Part shown: positions 34,149-46,863 of the stretch, one piece after another | Layout of the letters: every line of letters begins with the position of its first letter | How positions within the stretch are numbered: position 1 is the first letter of the stretch | Assembly: GCF_031755915.1 (NCBI RefSeq) | Contig: NC_083384.1 | Coordinates: 27,632,001 to 27,696,000, forward strand | Direction: 5' to 3' | Source of the DNA: Ziziphus jujuba | Lineage: Eukaryota; Streptophyta; Magnoliopsida; Rosales; Rhamnaceae | DNA: 64,000 nt | The notes under the pieces: generated by a model | Told to the model about the DNA's origin: nothing | Databases searched by the model: none | The model's input: only the letters and a program-made list of their open reading frames with translations | Position numbers and translations under genes: made by a program

Positions 34149-37100
34149 ATGGCTACTGGGCTCGAAAACCAGGATGGGCAGCCAGAGAACCTGAAGAAAC
34201 AGCTTGCTCTTGCTGTGAGAAGAATACAGTGGAGCTACTCTATCTTTTGGTCCATTTCAGCTAGTCAACCAGGGTAATGGCGGTCCCCTAATCTCTGCTT
34301 GCTCTAGTTAAGCTATGGTTTTTGGGAGAGCCTTTGAAGAAGGAGGACAGTTAAAAAAAATTTCTTCAGGATTTAATACGCAATCTTTAATTAGTTATGG
34401 TTTTCCATTTTTTATTTTCTCTGTCTTTCTCTTACTGAATTTCTGAACTTGGTTGTCTGTACATGTTTGATTGAAAGCAGAAGGTTTTCTCCCAGAATGG
34501 TAGTTTTTACTTTAAATCGACTTATACCACTTTTTTCAATGCATTTTCCTTTACAAAAAAAAAGAGACTGATATTTATGATAATTGTTTGCCTATTTTTA
34601 TATCTTAATGTTTTCCGGCATTGTGCTTATTCGATCCAGAGACATATTTTATTTATTTATTTTTTTTGGTAGAAGAAATGTATAGCTACAACATTAAAAG
34701 ATATTCTGCAGCTTACATCTTTATTACTCATGGTTGGATATCTACTTCTTTCAATAGCATTTTTTTTATTTTTTGTTTTCGTTCTTATTTTGTAGGGTCT
34801 TGGAGTGGAGTGATGGTTACTATAATGGAGATATTAAAACAAGGAAAACAGTACAAGCTGTAGAGCTTAATGCTGATCAAATGGGTTTGCAGAGAAGTGA
34901 GCAATTGAGGGAACTTTATGAGTCTCTCTCAGCTGGAGAAGCTAGCCCTCAATCTAGAAGGCCTTCAGCAGCATTATCCCCAGAAGATCTTTCTGATGCA
35001 GAGTGGTATTACCTGGTTTGCATGTCATTTGTCTTCAACATTGGTCAAGGGTATTCTTCTTTCTTTTATTCTGAAATCATCCAGTCAACTTATAATTGGG
35101 AAGTTCCAATTTGTAGCTTAGGCCTTTTCACATTTAAGTATAATAGAGCAATGCTTCGTCTTTCCTTTACCATTGAAGTTGTGAAGGAAAATAAGGGAGT
35201 ATTCTCTCTACCCCAAGTAGCATACTCTATTCATATGTTCGTGTATATATATATATATATATATATATATTTCTTCCCAGTTTTATTCTGCTCCTATATT
35301 TCTTCAGATTGCCAGGGAGAACATTGGCAAATGATAAACCCATCTGGCTATGCAATGCTCATTTTGCGGACAGCAAAGTATTTAGTCGATCTCTGCTGGC
35401 GAAGGTAGCTTTCTCAACATTGGATGATATCTCATTTACCATTAACTAAATTCTCGTCGCTGCTCAAAATTACCGAAGCAACTAACCATGTTTATTCTGT
35501 TTGGATTTCTTCCCTTGTCCGGACTTGTTACAATTGTCATCCTCAGAGTGCATCAATTCAGGTACTATTACTAATTCAGCCACACCCAACCACTACAAGT
35601 GTTTTGTGTAGTAACAAATTAGTAACTTTTCCCTGGCATTATAATTCTATTCTGACTGTCTATAACCATTATGCTCAGAATCCTAAATATTTTTACAATT
35701 AAAATTTCATTGTCATTGTCATTCTACAAATGAAATGGAAGTAAAATTCATGTGAGTACTGGGCATGAACCTATTGAAGTTTCTTAACTAAGCATGTTAT
35801 CCTCTGTTTTGTTTTCCAGACTGTGGTATGCTTTCCCTTTCTGGGAGGTGTGGTGGAGCTGGGCGTTACTGAGCTGGTACTTCTTGTGACTGCTTCCTGC
35901 ATTGCATACCGAGAAGTTAATCATGCTTAAAATTCAGATTGAATGTAAATCATTTTGTTCCTTTTTCTTTCTTGAAGGTTATGGAGGATCCCGATATCAT
36001 CCAGCAGATTAAGACATCAATTTTGGAGATTCCATATCCAATAGTTTCCAGAAACGCAAACCTTTGTGCTGCAAATGCACGGAATGATCTTGATCATGAT
36101 CCTGTTGAAACTAAATCAGTTCCAGTTTTAGGTAGTGATGAATTAGATATGGCTTCTCCCAATGATAATTCAGATGGGTTTGAACCGATTCAACTAGCTG
36201 ATGATTCATTAATAATAGAAGGAATAAACGGGGGAGCTTCTCAAGTGCAAAGCTGGCAGTTTATGGATGATGATGAGTTTAGCAATTGTATCCCTCATTC
36301 CATGGACTCTAGTGACTGTATATCTCAAACCTTGTTGAATCCGGAAAAACCTGCCTCTGGTCCTAAGAGTGAAATGGTAGGTGACCATCAATTGCAAGAC
36401 CTTCAAGACTGTAATCACACAAGACTGAGTGCATTGGATCTACATAGCAATGACGTACACTATCAGGGTGTTCTTTCAGCCCTTTTAAAGAGTTCACACC
36501 AGTTACTTTTAGGTCCACTCTTTCAGAATTCCCATCAGGAATCCAGCTTCATCAGCTGGAAGAAAGGAGGATTTGTGAAGTGTCCGAAACCAAGAGGTGA
36601 AATTTCACAAAATTTAGTTAAAAAGGTTTTATTTGAAGTTCCTCGCATGCATGCTGCTTGCAGGCTTGAGTCTCCTGAAGATAATGGCAATAGAGATGGA
36701 GTTTGGAGACCGGAGGCTGATGAAATCGGTATGAACCATGCATTATCTGAGAGGAGGCGAAGAGAAAAGCTAAACAAGAGATTTTCTATTCTCAAATCTC
36801 TGGTGCCATCTATTAGCAAGGTAGGTGAAAACTCTTCCCTGGTATTTGTTTACAGAACCTTTAAAAATATATAGTAACATGCTGTCTCATTTTGTTTTTT
36901 TTTTTGTTTGTTTTGTGCAGGATGACAAAATTTCTATACTTGATGATGCAATAGAGTATTTGAAAGTGCTCGAGAGAAAAGTTGAAGAGTTGGAATATTT
37001 CAGGGAGTCAACTGAGATAGAACCGAAAACGAAGAGACAACCCCAAGATACCACGGAAAGAACATCCGATAACTATGGAAACAACAAAACTAGCAGTGGG

Positions 37101-37557
37101 AAGAAGCCATTGATAAACAAGAGGAAGGCTTCTGACATTGATGAATCAGAACAAGGGATCAATTATGGTGTACAAGAGGATGGTTTGGCAGATAATGTAA
37201 CAGTCAGTATGAAGAATAATAGTGTTACAATTGAGATTATGTGTTCTTGGAGGGAGGGAGTGTTACTAGAAATCATGGATGCCTTGAGCAATCTCCATTT
37301 AGATTCTCACTCAGTTCAATCATCCATCATAGACGGGATTCTTTCCCTGACAATTAAATCCAAGGTATGAATTTAAGAGTTAAGGCTGTTCACATTTTAT
37401 TCAAACCATTTCTAAGTGTAAAGCATTGGTTCTTTAGTGCCTATAGATATTACACTAACCATGCATTTTTATGCCTAATTTGCAGTTCAAGGGTTCAACA
37501 CTTGCATCGGCAAGGAAAATCAAGCAAGCACTTCAGAGATTTGTTGGGAGCTGTTGA
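34149..37557 (+). CDS. GL3: GL3/EGL3-type bHLH transcription factor (635 aa, eight exons)
   Basis: Exons 34149-34273, 34796-35050, 35308-35404, 35547-35561, 35820-35876, 35978-36820, 36921-37364 and 37486-37557 sum to 1908 nt. The N-terminus ([20 protein letters not shown], then [14 protein letters not shown]) and [20 protein letters not shown] match Arabidopsis GL3/EGL3 and form the MYB-interacting region (about 1-185). An acidic middle follows (about 190-420). The bHLH spans about 436-490: basic region [16 protein letters not shown], helix 2 [18 protein letters not shown]. The C-terminus (about 560-635) has the ACT-like fold that mediates dimerisation and ends [14 protein letters not shown]. 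Such factors join R2R3-MYB and WD40 proteins to control anthocyanin, trichome or root-hair genes in the nucleus. An in-frame ATG six bases upstream (34143) is an alternative start. Exon 4 is only 15 nt. No damage seen; which of GL3 or EGL3 it equals is not decidable here. Confidence 0.93.
35245..35271. repeat. (TA)n microsatellite in intron 2 of the bHLH gene
   Basis: An uninterrupted (TA)n tract of about 25 bases lies 37 bases before the AG acceptor of exon 3 (35306-35307), within the branch-point and pyrimidine region. Confidence 0.9.
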
Positions 37558-40500
37558 AAGCCTATTTTCTCACTGATACCAAGAACATTGTTTGATTTTT
37601 AAGAATCCGCCGCTTTAGTCGTTGTACAATTTGTATATCGCGGATTGTTGCTGTAAGAAACACAGTTTCTTGAGGATTTTAACTGCAGGTAGTGTATAAT
37701 AAAAAAGGAATAAACTTGCTTTAAATAGTGTAATCTTAACCCTGACCTATATTGATTTGTTCTTAGAATTATCAAAGAGATGTAATCTGAAAACCTTCAA
37801 GATTTTCTGATATCTTTTAACCGAAGAAAAAATCAAATGGATCATAGAGCCACTAATTTTGAACAGAAGTAGTGTGATTGAAAGTCTATGTAGTGCTTGT
37901 TCATGCTAGTGCTGCTTTAATATCAGCACTCCGCAAGTTGTATGTTATGATATAGAACTTTTTCTCATAAAGCAGGGAATGTAATTGAAAATTGCTTGAA
38001 ATCCAAAACATTAAAATGAGTGTTGTAAAAAAGTTGGACAAGAGAATGAAAAAGCAATAAAGAAAAGGCACTTCCTAATAATTTATAGAGAGAAAATAAA
38101 AAGAAATGTGTTCTGCAAAGATGTATTAGAAGCTCAAACTATATCATGATTCATGAATCGATTTGCATTGTTAAAAAAGTGCTGCCAAAAAGTCCATTAA
38201 AGAATAACAAAAAATTAGATTATGCATGGAATTGTAATTGAAGATGATGTTAGTTTTAGAAGGTACATTATTATTATTAGTGCATTTTGGTCCTAATCAC
38301 CCAATAAGACAGAATGCATGTAATCGAAAACAATTAAACAACTTTGGTTTCTCTTTCATATATATATATTTAAAAAAAAAAAAAAAAGGGTAGAGGGGTC
38401 TGTCTTTTTGCATGGGGACTGGTTTTGGATAGTCAAAAAGCAACAGAGTTACAGAAACAGAATCTATTATCAAAATTTTAGAAGGCAGATTTGTAATGAA
38501 GACAATTTTTTTTTTCCTTTTTTCCCGGAGGTAGGCAATTATATTTATATATGTGTCTTCTGTTATCTTTTGCTTTTGTTTTCAATTTATAATTTTTGAT
38601 TCCAAAGATCAGTTGCTTGAGAGAGGGACAATATGATCTTTGAGCCACTAAAAGTTGACAATGTTTACACACTACTTTAATCAAAGAAAAGAAAAGCCAT
38701 TCCATATTTGCTGCTCCTTTTTCCTTTTTTCCACTATGACTGGGAGGATAAAGTAAATTTAAACCCAAAAATGAAAAAAAAAAAAACTGTAACAAGCTTA
38801 GACTTACATATATGATTTTGATATATAAAAAAGTCAAAACCAAATAAATTATAAAAATACAAAAATCAAATAAACATTGATGATGATAATGTTCTCTTTC
38901 TTGTCCAGTAGCCCATTATTTTTCTGCAGCAAGCTGCATCATAGCCAAAGTTATTCCTAGGTATCCCATATCTCTTTCTGAGACAGAAGGGAACTATCAG
39001 ATTTACATCGACCTCCATGTCTGGGGACTGTCTATTATTTATGGCAATATTTTAGGGTTTTCGGTTTTGTTTTTAGTTTTATTTTATTTTTTATTTTTTG
39101 TCATGAATTGAAAAATGAGGATGTTCCTTAATTTATATATATATATATATATATACACCGAGGTAGGTGAAGAAATTTAGAGACTTAAAGAAATTGTCAA
39201 ATAAAGACCAACGGTGGCAAAGAAATTCAGATCAAATATGGTTCAGATACGTGTTGGGTAGGATATCCATTCTTATTGGTTACAAAAAGCAGAAAATAAA
39301 AAAAATAAAAAAAAAATAAAAAAATAAAAAAATTGTATCCTCTCTTTCTTTCTTCCATATCTTCAAAGTAGGGTAGGTTTTTTGTATTTTTGCCAGTGTG
39401 TTGTTGCCCAGGGGTCCTGACAAAATTATGTCATTAATTTGTTGTCTTGTTGATCATCAAAGTTGTCTTCATTTTTTTCTTTCTGAAAATATCAGAATCC
39501 ACTAATATTCTTCCTTGACGAATCATTGAGTTGAATCTGAAGTTTGCCAAATTTTCTTATCTTCAAAAGAAAATTAATTTTCAATCAGATTTCTCCTTTA
39601 GATTGGAATAGACATTAAAAAATTTGTTCACATTTTAAATGTCCATTTATTTTTAATGGTTTCTGAAGTATGAAGCAGCCTGTAAATTAATAGTTAGGTG
39701 GGGAATAAATTTGATCTCCAATTACCCATTGTCAAAGTAATGAAGTAGAGACAAGAAATGAAGATAAAAACAATAAATTATTTTCAAATTTCCAGTTATC
39801 TATAAACAACTGAGACTCCCAGAAATAATATATATATATTTACTCCACAGGTTTGCAAAACTTCTTACTATAAGAAACTTCTGGTAGTCTCTTTCTCTTT
39901 GTCTCTTCTTAACCTAACTCGTATCATATTTGTTTTTGGCTTCAAAGCTAAGCAACCATTAAAGTCAATAGTACACTAGAAAATAAAGCAATCACTAATT
40001 CAACAAGGAAAAAACCAATTAAACCATAAACAATGTAGGAGAGAGTGAACCATATTGAACCCAAAACACATATTTTAGCCGCCCTAGTTATTAATTCCAA
40101 TTTCTAGGTTACTTTCTTAAACGCTACACTACTAAAGATTATTGTTTAGATTAACTTATATAATTTTTTTTTTCCTTATAATTTTTGCTTTTCTAGAAGA
40201 GTAAGCTTATACCCCTTAACTGTGCTAACACTCTTAAGAAAACATTTCAGAAGTCATGTCTTTAACTCTCATAAACCATGGGATGTGACCTTACCTTATT
40301 GAGACTGAGAATGTCAAAACCCAAAAGTTGTCCAAAGATTTTCTTATCGTGTTTGATTTATTTTATTGGAAAATTTCACTCATTCATTGACCATATTACA
40401 AAGAGCAAAATTTGAACCTAAATTAGAACCTAACCCCGCCCTTTTTTTTTTTTGAAAGTCATAGGGCCTGGCCCAAAAATATCCAAAGCCTAAAGTTTAG

Positions 40501-41237
40501 GGTTTGGTCTGAGCAATAAATCAAAAGTACGGTTCGTTGGTTTAGAATCCCCTTTTTATGTTCAGAACGTGGAATTCACATAAATTAAGAAAGAAACTGA
40601 ATTAAATTTTCGCATGAGTTTTTGAAAAGATTTGAACTTTTATCGTCTACATGTTTTCTCCCCAATTTCTATGTCTACAGTATATAAATAAGAAAAAAAA
40701 GATCTTCATTTTACTTATTAAAGTCCAAAAAAACACCAAACATGACCATAGAGTAAGTATATTGTCATCTAAACCTAAAATGAAGATAGCCGCTGTCTTC
40801 TATCAAGGCTTCAGATAAAACTTTTGCTAAAGAAAATTGTTTCGAAGTACAAATAAATTGTTCTTTGGCTAAGAATATAATTTAGCATGTAACTGCAAAA
40901 TGTTGAAGAAACAAAAGTACTTATTAGTACTAATAAAATCATCACCTCTTGAATTGAGTAAAATAAATAATACTGAAAACAAAATAAAAAGTCTTTTTCT
41001 TTGTATTCTCCATTGAAAAATCATATTATCTGGCATGAAGTAAATCTGGCTTCTATAAGAGTATTGCCAAGCATCTAACATTTCACAATGTGAGGCCTTA
41101 AAAGATTTCCAAATGTTGCCGATCTTGCAGGATTTGATACAAAAAGGTAAATAAAAAATGATTTATAACTTTGGCTCATATACAATCATAACCTTACTCA
41201 GTTCCTACATTAAGCCATAAGCATACCCTGATTGGTA
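37558..41237. other. 3' UTR of the bHLH gene and intergenic space
   Basis: AATAAA-like poly(A) signals occur at about 37697-37714, so the bHLH transcript should end soon after. The rest is AT-rich, with (TA)n at 39137-39155 and A/T runs. No coding frame was recognised. The right end should contain the 3' UTR of the minus-strand GMP synthase gene. Confidence 0.55.
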
Positions 41238-44189
41238 TTATTCCCATTCAATTGTTGATGGAGGCTTTGATGTAATGTCTTGAACCACTCTGTTAACACC
41301 TCGAACACTGTTGCAAATCTTTCGTGCCACATCATCAAGGAACTTGTGCTCAAAATAGTACCTGCAATTCAAAATCCCGAATGGTAAACTCATAAGTAAA
41401 AATACCTCCTCATGTGCAAGTACTCCAAGCAAAAGAGACGACATTGTCAACGATGAGAAATATACAGAGGTCAAAATATTGAAGTAGATAATTGAAACCT
41501 AACTTAGATTCCTCCTGTAATCATGATGAACCAAGGGCACTAATATTGGTTACTGTCTAAAGGAAACTACAGAAATATTTCAAACACAAAAAGGCTTCAT
41601 GCATCCGAAACAAATGAAAAACACGTTAGAAAAGTCCAATTGCCTGGAATGAAGGAAGACAAACAATGCATATGAAATGATATGTGAAGATGGGAACTTG
41701 GAACGAAAAAACTTCGTATTAATAGTATCATGCAAGTGACACGTACTGAAGGCTTACCAGTCTGCGGTCATTCCATCTTGACTAGTAACAGCTCTAAGAG
41801 CAACAACATGAGAATGTGTTCTCTGGTCACCTTGAACTCCAACTGATCTTACAGGCAAAAACACTGCAAATGCCTGCCAGATTATATCATAAAGCCCAGC
41901 ATCCTTAATTGACTGAATGAAAATCTCATCAACCTGAAAAAGAAAATGACAAGTTACAGAAGAAAAGCTAAACTGATTGTGGTTAGCGGTTTTCATTCCA
42001 TGAGCAATCAGAATATACCTCCCGGAGGATATCCAAGGCATTCTCTTGAGTTACATCACCCAAGACTCGAACTGCAAGTCCAGGCCCAGGAAATGGATGA
42101 CGCTTTAAAAATGCCTCAGGAACATTTAAGATCCTCCCTAGTTGGCGAACCTTTATCATGAAAAGTGACCAAAATAATATCAATGCTACAAAGAGAAAAA
42201 TAATATGTCCAGAAGTAGAAAAACAGTAGGAAGCATGAATCCAAAACCTCATCCTTAAAGAGAAGCTTAAGTGGTTCAATGAGCTTCAATTTCATGTCCT
42301 TGGGAAGCCCTCCAACATTATGATGGCTCTTGATTGTGTGGGAATGAGTTCTTCCAGAACCAGGTGGCGGGCAAGATTCAATAACATCAGGATACAAGGT
42401 TCCTTGGACCAGGTAAACAGGTTTTCTTCCTAACTTTTGCTCCAAATCATGGGCAAAAGCATCAAAAATACTAATGAACTCTTTTCCAATTATTTTCCTT
42501 TTCACCTCTGGATCTACCACACCTTTCAGCTTATTAAGAAATTGTTCTGTTGCATCCACACAAGTAACGGGCAAATGAAGATCCCTTTGGAAGGTTTCCA
42601 TCACACGTTCTCTCTCCTTATACCTACAGGGAAGCAATAATCAATCGCAGAAACAGAGAGCTATAATATGGAATTTTGTAACACACAGAAAGTTCATGTC
42701 CCTTTAATGATCTTCCAAAAAATATGGAATTATCTTACATCTTGGCCTTTCAAGAAGAAACAGATCGTTCTCTCACCTCAATAAACCGTTGTCAACAAAA
42801 ACACAATGAAGTCTATCCCCAATCGCCTTGTGAACAAGTGTAGCAGCAACCGTGGAATCCACACCCCCTGATAATGCACATATAACATGTTCATCGGGCT
42901 CCACGGTGTCATTAATAACTTTTATCTCTTCATCCAATACATCTTCCATCTTCCAGCCAGCATTGACTCTACAGACATCAAATAGAAAAGAACGAAGTGT
43001 TTCCATCCCTTCTGGTGAATGTGTAACCTGCACAAGATTTCACAGTTTCACTCTATGACACAAATGTGACTGAGAAGTTGATTTTTGCAAGTTTCCAGGA
43101 TAACACCCCCACGTTACATTTGTTATTCAATCATGAGCAATTAGTATGGATGAGACAGAAAAGAAACACTCAATATATATACAACAAATTTCCTATCTTG
43201 ATAACAGAAACCATTTGAGTATTTTTTTTAAATAATAAATAACCACATTGATTTACTCATTTCAACTCGTCAAAATGAGAATTGGACGGAAAATGTTGTT
43301 ACATTGATCTCATGTTTACATTAATCTCATGTTTCAAACATTTTCCTCCCATATCACTAAGCAGCCAAATTGTAGACTTTCTTACCTAAACAAGAAAAAA
43401 GAAATAGAAAAAAAGCATATTTTCTTAAGCAATTCCATTCAAGTAAAAAATTATGTTCCACCACGTTAAAATCTTTTAAATTTTTTTTAAAAAAATAAAA
43501 ATTCACAACCTTACCGATTTGGCCAAAAGATTTGTCACAGAAGGAGGGAAAAAAAAAAAAAAAAACAAAAAATTCCCATAATTTGAAAACTATTTCAAAA
43601 CTATAGCAAAACCCAAAACCAAAGCAAACCCAATATATTACACCTCCGGATGATACTGGAGTCCATAGAACCTCCTCAGCGAATTCTCGATGGCAGCCAC
43701 CGAACCCTGCTGGCTTCTAGCCACCACCTCGAACCCGTCAGGCAACTTAGCGACCTCATCACCGTGGCTCATCCAAACGACCTGTTTATGACCAACACTC
43801 TTCGACCCAAAAAGCCCACAACTTTTCTCTACCTCGATATCCATTCTTCCATACTCCTGCTTCTCCCCAACCCTCACTTCCCCACCGAGCCTCTGCACGA
43901 TAAGCTGGAGGCCATAGCAGATGCCCAAGACGAAGACGCCGTTGGAGCTGGCCCACTCGACGAAGCCGTCGGGGAAGGTTGGGGAGTCCGGGGTGTGGAC
44001 GGAGTGGGGCCCACCGGAGAGGATGACGACGCGGGGGTTGAGGTCGGTGATGGATTTGAGCGGGCTGGTGCCGGAGATGCAGAGGGAGAAGACGGAAAGA
44101 GCTCGGATTCGGCGGGTGATGAGGTGGGTGTATTGGGAACCATAGTCCAGGATCAGAACCAGGTCCGATTTCACTTCTTTCGGGTCCAT
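41238..44189 (-). CDS. guaA: GMP synthase (glutamine-hydrolysing), 534 aa, six exons
   Basis: Makes GMP from XMP, glutamine and ATP, the last step of de novo guanine nucleotide synthesis. Minus-strand exons 44189-43644, 43027-42777, 42623-42248, 42150-42019, 41933-41758 and 41361-41238 total 1605 nt with all phases matching. Class I glutamine amidotransferase domain: [14 protein letters not shown] at 11-24, nucleophile C91 in GICYGLQ, and H180/E182 in QYHPE. ATP pyrophosphatase domain: P-loop SGGVDST at 235-241, then [19 protein letters not shown] and [13 protein letters not shown]. The C-terminal dimerisation domain includes [20 protein letters not shown] and ends PPSTIEWE. Length and domain order are those of the usual single-chain enzyme. 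No target peptide is evident, so cytosolic. The first exon is distinctly GC-richer than the rest. The symbol is the bacterial one; plant names vary. Confidence 0.97.
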
Positions 44190-46789
44190 TTTTCTTGGGG
44201 TGTTCTGAGGTGGTGGTGGCTAGGGTTTATGGTTTTGTTTTAATTTTTTTGTGTTCAAATTATGGTTATTAGGGTTTTTGACGAAGTTGGAGAAAAATGT
44301 TTGAAAATTTTATATAATTAGCGTTTTGGGAATGGGTTTGGCGGGAATCGAACCGAATTTTTTTTATTTATTTTTACTTTCATTTTTTATTTCATTTCAT
44401 TTTCCAATTTGTTTTTATTTCTTATTTCATATAATATATAGGAAAAATTCCATTTCGACCCTTTTACGTTTAGCATAATTAAAAATTATACATGCAATTT
44501 TAGTTCCTTATCATTATCATTTTCCGTTAGATTTATCAAGAAAAAAATTAATATTGTAATTTGATTTTTAAAAATTAATTGCACGACATTTTTAAAAATT
44601 AATGTATAGAGAAATGTGTAAATTTTTATTTTTTATCCTAAAAAATATGAGCCCCTCATCTCTTTCTCGCTCTCACTTTCACATCCTCTCACACACATTT
44701 ATACTTTTAATTCATTTTACATTTAATATATATATATATATATATATAAATTTCTCTTTTTCATTTAAATTCATTTTACTTTTAATTAATTTTTATCCAT
44801 TATTTATACATATCTGGTGATGAAATTGTAGATAACCATCAAGAGAGAAATTGATAAGAATGTGATGAAAATGTGTTTGAAGACTTTGGGAATGGTCGGA
44901 GAAAATGGATGAGAAGGAAATAGGCTTGGAGGTGTAGACGGAGGCCACAGTAAAGACGACACACAACAGTGGAAAGGAGAGAGAGAGAGAGAGAGAAGAG
45001 GAAGATGAGGTAGCAGAACTGAAAGATGAGTAGAATGGTCCATCTATGGTGGATTTGGATTGGGTCAGCAGATGAGTTGTCCAGTTGAGCGAGAAGTGGG
45101 TGCGTGAAGAATGAGTGAGCTAAGATTACAAATGAAAGGAGGAAAATTATGGTTAGGGTGATAAGGGGGATTGAGATTGATTCCCTTACAATAGCTGGGA
45201 TGCTCAAGAATTGAAACTTTTCAAGGAATAGATCCATTAGAGATCTGATTAGTAAAAGAGAAAGTTAAAAAAAAAAAAAAAAAAATGAAAATGAGAGAAA
45301 ATAATAGAAAAAAGAAGAATTGAGAAAGAGAAAAATTTTAATTTTATATTGGTTATTATAATTTTTAAATTTCTAATATAATAATAGCTTATTTTGTTTA
45401 AAATTGATTTTACGATAGAGATGTGAATGATATTTATTTATGTTTAAAAGTTAAAGATGCCATATAGGAGAGAAAAAATGGTTTGATGGATGAATTTCAT
45501 ATGTAAGAGGCTGAATATAATATTCAAAATCTGAGGAATTAGATCTAATTATGGTAAACCACAAAGAAGGTATATGGTTTTCTCTTATATATATATATAT
45601 ATATATATACATATTCTTTTTTTCTTTCCTCAAATAAATTTGTTACAGTTCATATGTGAGATACAAAATAAATATGATAACAGAAAATTAAGTAGTTAAT
45701 TTTTTTTATCATTAAAAAAAATTGTTAAAGATTAATTTAATATATATTTATATAGTAATTGAAATGAAGATTTTACAGCTGAATACTCCTTGGTTTAATA
45801 TGTAAAATTTTTAGCTTTTAGCTTTTAGATAAAGCAAATCAAAAATTCAATATTTGCACTTATCATGTTTTTGATCATTTACAAGCTGACAGTTACATAA
45901 TTCCCTGTTTTTTTTGAGAGTGTTGAATCCACAAATTTTTAAACATAGGTATAGGTGCGCTTGTGTTTGTCTTCATCAATTGTTTTTTCCTTTTATCTTT
46001 ATTTTAATCTTGATCACGTGCTGCACAGAATCCAATGCTGAAGCATTTTTTTATTTTCTTTTGGTCTATTAGGCCCTCTCTGGTCCAACTGAATCTATAA
46101 AAGCTCCTTTTTTTTTTTTTTTTGTGTGGATGATAAGGAATTAGATTCATTTTTTGATGAAATATAAGGAACTAGATTCATTGTAAAAGAGAGAGCTACT
46201 AGATTCATTTAAAAACAGCAGCAAGGAACTTTTGACGTTGAGAAGGGATATTTAAACCCCAATACAAAGGAAGACATCTGTTAAAGTACATGTTTTGGCT
46301 ATCCAATTAAAAACTTTATTAACCCCACAATAAATAGTATTAAAATTGCAATAAAGACTTGAGAATATCAGCAATATCAGCACTAGATTCCCAACGACAC
46401 TTAAGAGGAGCCAAGTACCAAATCATTAGTCGCATCAGCATTTCCAACTCCACTTCTTATTCTATAAGTGAGAATATGTATGTTTCTGAAGCAAGTTTGT
46501 GTTTCATATATATGTCTCATTTTATGTATCCAATTTAAAAGAATTTATTGTTTGTACTAATAATACATTTTTAATTCTTGGTTTAAAATTTACCCTAGCT
46601 AAAATTTTATTTTATTTTTTTTTTTAATTGGATCAACTATAAAAAGTTTAAAATTAAATGGTTGTATTTACAACTTTAAACGTGTTGATTTGGTCGTATG
46701 ACATTTAAAATTTTCCATATAGCTAAACAGTTTTTTTCCTTACAAGTTTTAAAGTAAACTTTTTTAAGAGAGATAACAAAAATCATAGG
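44190..46789. other. Intergenic region upstream of GMP synthase
   Basis: The first ~150 bases are the probable 5' UTR and promoter of the GMP synthase gene (minus strand). The rest is AT-rich, with (TA)n at 44727-44748 and 45586-45610, a GA run at 44979-44997 and an A run near 45268-45285. A leucine/serine-rich minus-strand frame (45237-44839) depends on the GA run and resembles no known family. Confidence 0.5.
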
Positions 46790-46863
46790 CAAAACCATTG
46801 AGTTTATTCTCATAATAAATGGTGCAAAAGAAACCCTATATTATGCCATTTGAAAAGGCAAAT

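Noticed and set aside
43650..44243. 197-residue plus-strand open frame opposite GMP synthase exon 1
   Set aside because: It is the antisense of a GC-rich coding exon whose sense strand is an unmistakable glutamine amidotransferase domain; the antisense peptide resembles nothing known.
44839..45237. 132-residue hydrophobic minus-strand frame upstream of GMP synthase
   Set aside because: Dominated by Leu/Ser/Phe codons from CT-rich low-complexity sequence and a GA microsatellite; no splice, family or start context supports it.
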